DNA of 64,000 nucleotides, from the NCBI RefSeq assembly GCF_029227915.1, contig NC_079878.1, positions 20,175,501 through 20,239,500 on the forward strand. Direction: 5' to 3'. Source of the stretch: Hydractinia symbiolongicarpus (taxonomy: Eukaryota; Cnidaria; Hydrozoa; Anthoathecata; Hydractiniidae). Shown one piece after another: positions 60,115 to 64,000 of the stretch; position 1 is the stretch's first letter, and every line of letters begins with the position of its first letter. The position numbers were made by a program, and so were the translations under genes. The notes under the pieces are model-generated. The model did not search any database, had not been told where the DNA came from, and saw only the letters and a program-made list of their open reading frames with translations.

Positions 60115-60740
60115 AAGAGTCATTTGAATTTTGATGACGTCAGCAACCGATCCATAACAAGTAATAATTGAGAACCTTGTTTTCACGTTGCCTCCATTGT
60201 GTAGAGCTTAAAGCGCTGATCAAAAAAATGTATATCATTACGCGCTTTCGATGAACGGTTAATGAGATATAAAGGTTTCAAAATTTCGCTGACGTCAGCA
60301 GAGACCTGTCAAAACACAAAATATTTTTTCAAAAATTTGTGTACCCGTTGCCTTTATCGTATAGATAGGCAAAAGGTCAATAAAAAGAAAGTTGTTTTAG
60401 AAGTTTTGCTGACGTCAGCAGTGCAGTGCAGATATAAAAATTCGCGAAATTTGTTTATTCTTTGTCTGTAATGTGTAGAGGTTGAAATGCTGGTTAAAAT
60501 GATGTACAGGGTCATATGTTCTCGACGAACGCCTAAGGAGATATCAGGGATTACAAATTTTGCTGACGTCAGCAAAGAACCGTCAAAACCTTTTTTTTTT
60601 AGAAATTTTATGCCTGTTGCCTTCATCGTAGAGATCTTGAAACACTGATCAAGAAAATGTATAGGATCATGCATCTTTGACAAATGGTTGCAGAGATGTT
60701 AGGGTTTGAAGGTTTTTTGATGACGTCATCAACCCGCCCA
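60115..60740. repeat. Diverged tandem repeat, each unit with a TGACGTCA palindrome
   Basis: Units of ~120-157 bp. The TGACGTCA core is at 60135, 60290, 60410, 60564 and 60721, mostly inside GCTGACGTCAGC. Between cores the units share GTTGCCT..AT(T/C)GT, GTAGAG.TT.AAA..CTGATCAA and GAACGG/GAACGC. A sixth single core is at 49115. Shadow frames on both strands are not coding. Confidence 0.75.
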
Positions 60741-60943
60741 TTCCGAAACGAATTTGGGGACCCAGGTTTGGGAAAATTACCCAAATTGGTCCTAGGTGGT
60801 CCCTAGTTACCCACGCGGTGAAAAATCATTGACGTCACCACTTCGTTTCCAAGTTATTTGGCCTCAAAGTTTTAAGTGCACTGTAATGGCTTCATTAATT
60901 TAATAGGATATTGACGTTAAAGTAGTGTGATTGACGTTGCGCC

Positions 60944-61074
60944 GTAACGTCCTAAAATTTAACATTTGAGACATAATTTTTTCGGCGACTTCAAAGAAAA
61001 TTTTGGCGACATCAAAGGGAAATGAGGATATCCACTATGACCGTCACATACACTTCGTATAATTATATAAGATT
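60944..61074 (+). repeat. Dispersed repeat, copy 2
   Basis: Partner of 20657-20786: GTAACGTCCTAAAATTTAAC through GATATCCACTATGACCGTCA to ATTATATAAGATTT, same orientation, ~90% similar by eye. Confidence 0.75.
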
Positions 61075-63600
61075 TCAGTCAAGTTTTGCCACCTGTCGCC
61101 AATATATGAAGTATCGATTTTTCAGCATTGTGTCAATTCATTTTTGTGTGCAAAAAAACATGCGGGATATGTTATAAAATCTTTATACTGCTAACAGAAT
61201 ATCAAAATAAAACATTTCAAAACATTACCAAGAAGATTCTCAAATGCGATTTCTTAAGGTAATGGTAGTTTTCTCCGATCATAAATTACTGATGATGGCA
61301 CACAAAGAAAAAAGGAGAATCATGACCCTAAATGGGAATGCAGAATTCATTGGACAGTAAATATGTACATACAAATCACGAAGACGAGCTGATGTTAGTT
61401 TGTTTATTTATTTTATAAGTAAACACTGTTGTCGCTGATATAATTCGTATGATAAAACCACTTTGAAGAAAATAAGCAAATAACAAAAATTTGTAAAGAA
61501 TTTATTATGTAAAAAAATATTATTTCTTTCATACGCTTGCCTTGACCATCCAAGAACGATTCTGTGAGTATTGGTAGAGATAGTAAAATAACGATTGGTA
61601 GAAGCTTGACAAGTTTTAAAATGAAAAGATCCTACAATGCTAGAGAATTGCATTAACCAGTCTTGTATAGACAGAGTAGACTATTGTAATATCATGGCAG
61701 CTGATTTTTATTGATAAACATGCGTAATCTTTGACCATATTGAATATCTGGTTTCTTATAAGTAAAGACTGTCTTTACGTAAGTTTAATTTGGCGTTGAG
61801 TTAGTAAAGCTGTTAAGGCTATATCCACATTTGAACAGAAGTTTCCATGTTTTGAGTTGAGCCTTAAAATTCTTCGATTTTCCTAAAGAATTATCTAAAA
61901 ACATTCCTACGCTATATCTTCAACCAAACACTATAAACTTCAGACGTAATCTTCATTCATACTACGTGCTTGAGTAGAAATGATTGCGGATTCCACGATT
62001 GGGGTGTTCACTGTTGCCAAAAAAGTGTATTGGACTGTTGGCTTGGCATAAATTCCCAGAGTTTTCTTACTTTCAAGCTGTGTTTATTCTTAAATTTCTT
62101 ATAAAAAGCGTAACAAAAAAGTGAAATTGTTATATCATTAATGTGATGTTATAGAATTTTCTTTGTTTAGATTATTAGATCGCCTTTTAAGGTACGTAAT
62201 ACCTAGAATGTTCAATTTGTTTTAAATAGACCTCCATGATTGGTCAATGAAGCGTGATGAAAGTTGTTATCATGTATAAAACATCTACGATGGAGATCTC
62301 TACTTATAATTTGTACAAAAAATTTAAAATTTACAAAAGTGTAACAAAAAAGGCAACAAACTCTAAATTTCAGGTGAGGTCTGATGTACTTACTTAGGGT
62401 ATTACGAATTACTAATACCTGTAATGACCCCAATGATTCTTTAGTCACCTTCAATCAATCTTGTTCAACTCCAATGATGTATGGAGAGACTATTTCTCTG
62501 CAACAAACCACCCAAATTGCCTTGAGACGGCAGCGGTTTCAACTTACCTTAAACAGGAAATTTTTGCAAACTTTGCGATTTTGTGAATTTTCGGCAAATT
62601 CGTAAAATGCTTCAATTCATATAGATGTAACCTTAAAATTTGATTAAAGTGTCGCAAAGACAGCAATGGAAGAATTCACAATATTAAGTTTTCAAAAGGG
62701 CAGTACACTGCAATTTATAGATAAGAAACCGGAAAATTTAGGACAAAAACTTGTGCGAATGAAAGAACGTGAAATTCTCGTATGAATAAGCTGTTATGAA
62801 TAGGTCTTTACAGAATGTACTAAAGAATAAACTTAAAAAAATACTGTATCGCACTTTCGGGAATTGGGAAATTACAGATTTCGCCCAAGTGCAAACAATG
62901 CAATCAAAATAAACAGGCCTTTTAAAATAGCTGATGAAGAAGTTGAAGCATCATACGTCGATCATTTTCTGTCTTCAGTAATCATTTGTATTGCCTGCGT
63001 TTTAGAAGTTTTACAAAAATAAATTCTAACTCACTCTATTTTTCCTAGTAGCCCGGACTGATGGAATATATTTTTTACAGGAAAGAGAACTCCAACAATT
63101 TGTAACTGCGCTAAAAAATCTTTTTACATCAACGCATTATGACACCTGGTCTCTGTTTACTCTACATTTAGACCAAGTTCAGATTTCTACCTGGCTTTAG
63201 AGAACACACATGGTATTCAAATAACTTTCAATTTGTTAGATAGTGTAGAGGGCAGTAAAAAAAGGTAGCTAACAAAGTCATTTGGGTACAAATAGTAAGG
63301 AAAAATTAACAATAGACTGCTAAATTTTGTTCTTTTTCGATAAAGCTTGCTATATTCCTCGTTTGCTTTAAATAAAGGGATATAATAATAGCATATTTCG
63401 ATTCTTCATGTTTCCACCGCTATGTTTGATTTGCTAAATCATAAACCATAAATTGTAAGAATTGGAGTCAGATTAGCTACTTTTTAAAATTGATGAAAAT
63501 GAAATTGTAATCGTAGAAGCATTATCCATTCATAAATTATCAAGGATTTTTAAATGTAATTTTATATCAATAAATTATTTATAACGAGTAATATAATATA
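61075..63600. other. No supported gene
   Basis: AT-rich sequence. A plus-strand frame near 62384-62605 (NTCNDPNDSLVTFNQSC) has no splice support or known family. I would not call it a gene. Confidence 0.3.
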
Positions 63601-63939
63601 CCTTATCGGGGAACATTTCGTCGGGTTAAAACTTAATCGGGGAAAAGTTAAGTCACTTTTGAAAAATAAGTCTCTTTTCCCCGACTAATTTTTCAAATAA
63701 GTCACTTCCTGTAGGTAACCTCACAAGAGAATTTAAATCAATTTTTTTTATTGATCTATGTATGTTTTTCATACAAAAAAAATTACGAGATTAAGAACAA
63801 AAGTTCTTAGTCGGGTATTAACAATCGCGTAAAAGTACTAGTCGGGGATAAAATAATCGGGGGAAATTTTGGTCGGGGAAAAATTAAGTCACTTTCAAAA
63901 AATTTAGTCACTTTTCCCCGACTTTTTTCCCCGATAAGG
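63601..63939. mobile_element. 339-bp MITE with CCTTATCGGGGAA ends
   Basis: CCTTATCGGGGAA at both ends in inverted orientation, flanked by TA on each side (63599-63600, 63940-63941). Just inside both ends the motif TCGGGGAAAAGTTAAGTCAC recurs, alternating with further TCGGG(G)-type copies. No coding capacity. Ends and layout resemble the 3.5-kb transposon at 10967-14443 (TA, CCTTA.., G-rich iterons), so a related transposase may have moved it. Confidence 0.8.
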
Positions 63940-64000
63940 TATATTCCTTAGCCAACATCTAGTAAACGCCGCTCTCTACTAAACATCGCCATCTGATAAA

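Noticed and set aside
62384-62605. 73-aa plus-strand frame
   Set aside because: No splice context, no family and background-like codon use.

Overview
This is an AT-rich, intron-rich metazoan window. Genes have short exons, GT-AG introns of a few hundred bases and many foldback/MITE repeats. The gene set (an RGS22-like regulator, the prefoldin-like protein UXT, a receptor with one Ig-like and two C-type lectin domains, a secreted SUEL-type lectin, SWIM-family and LINE remnants) fits a cnidarian, possibly a hydrozoan. That assignment is an inference.

Layout. 0-10 kb: the 3' exons of a zinc-finger gene (645-1943), a ~420-bp tandem repeat (3498-4575), a 0.54-kb MITE (8133-8670) and isolated candidate exons. 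10.3-14.5 kb: the 3' part of an unidentified plus-strand gene, interrupted at 10966 by an intact 3,477-bp DNA transposon (10967-14443). This element has 41-bp perfect terminal inverted repeats, a TA target duplication, an intact pogo/CENP-B-type DDE transposase (one intron, 570 aa), and a divergently transcribed HIRAN-domain protein carrying a textbook PCNA-binding (PIP) motif. Its ends are built of an iterated motif resembling an E2F site. 16.5-20.4 kb: candidate exons on the minus strand and, on the plus strand, a 250-codon frame broken only by three stops. 22.3 kb: a perfect 25-bp hairpin. 26-28.6 kb: unidentified reading frames and a 1.3-kb element with TGTCGC-iterated ends.

30.1-41.1 kb (minus strand): a complete 22-exon RGS22-like gene model (1,054 codons) whose exon phases all join. 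UXT follows on the same strand as a single coding exon (43914-44432). 46.5-49 kb: a broken SWIM-family mobile gene and a LINE 3' end. 49.6-55.5 kb (plus strand): a nine-exon receptor with signal peptide, Ig-like domain, two C-type lectin domains, one membrane span and a short cytoplasmic tail (492 aa). 58.2-59.4 kb (plus strand): a four-exon secreted protein with two SUEL/rhamnose-binding lectin domains (224 aa) and a decayed duplicate of its signal-peptide exon. 60-64 kb: CRE-palindrome tandem repeats, dispersed repeats and a 339-bp MITE whose ends echo those of the large transposon.

The most unusual content is the transposon. A replication-fork-type module (HIRAN), a PCNA-binding motif and E2F-like terminal iterons occur together in one mobile element, which suggests, without proving, coupling of transposition to S phase. 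All exon models come from reading splice sites and phases by eye; no homology search was run.
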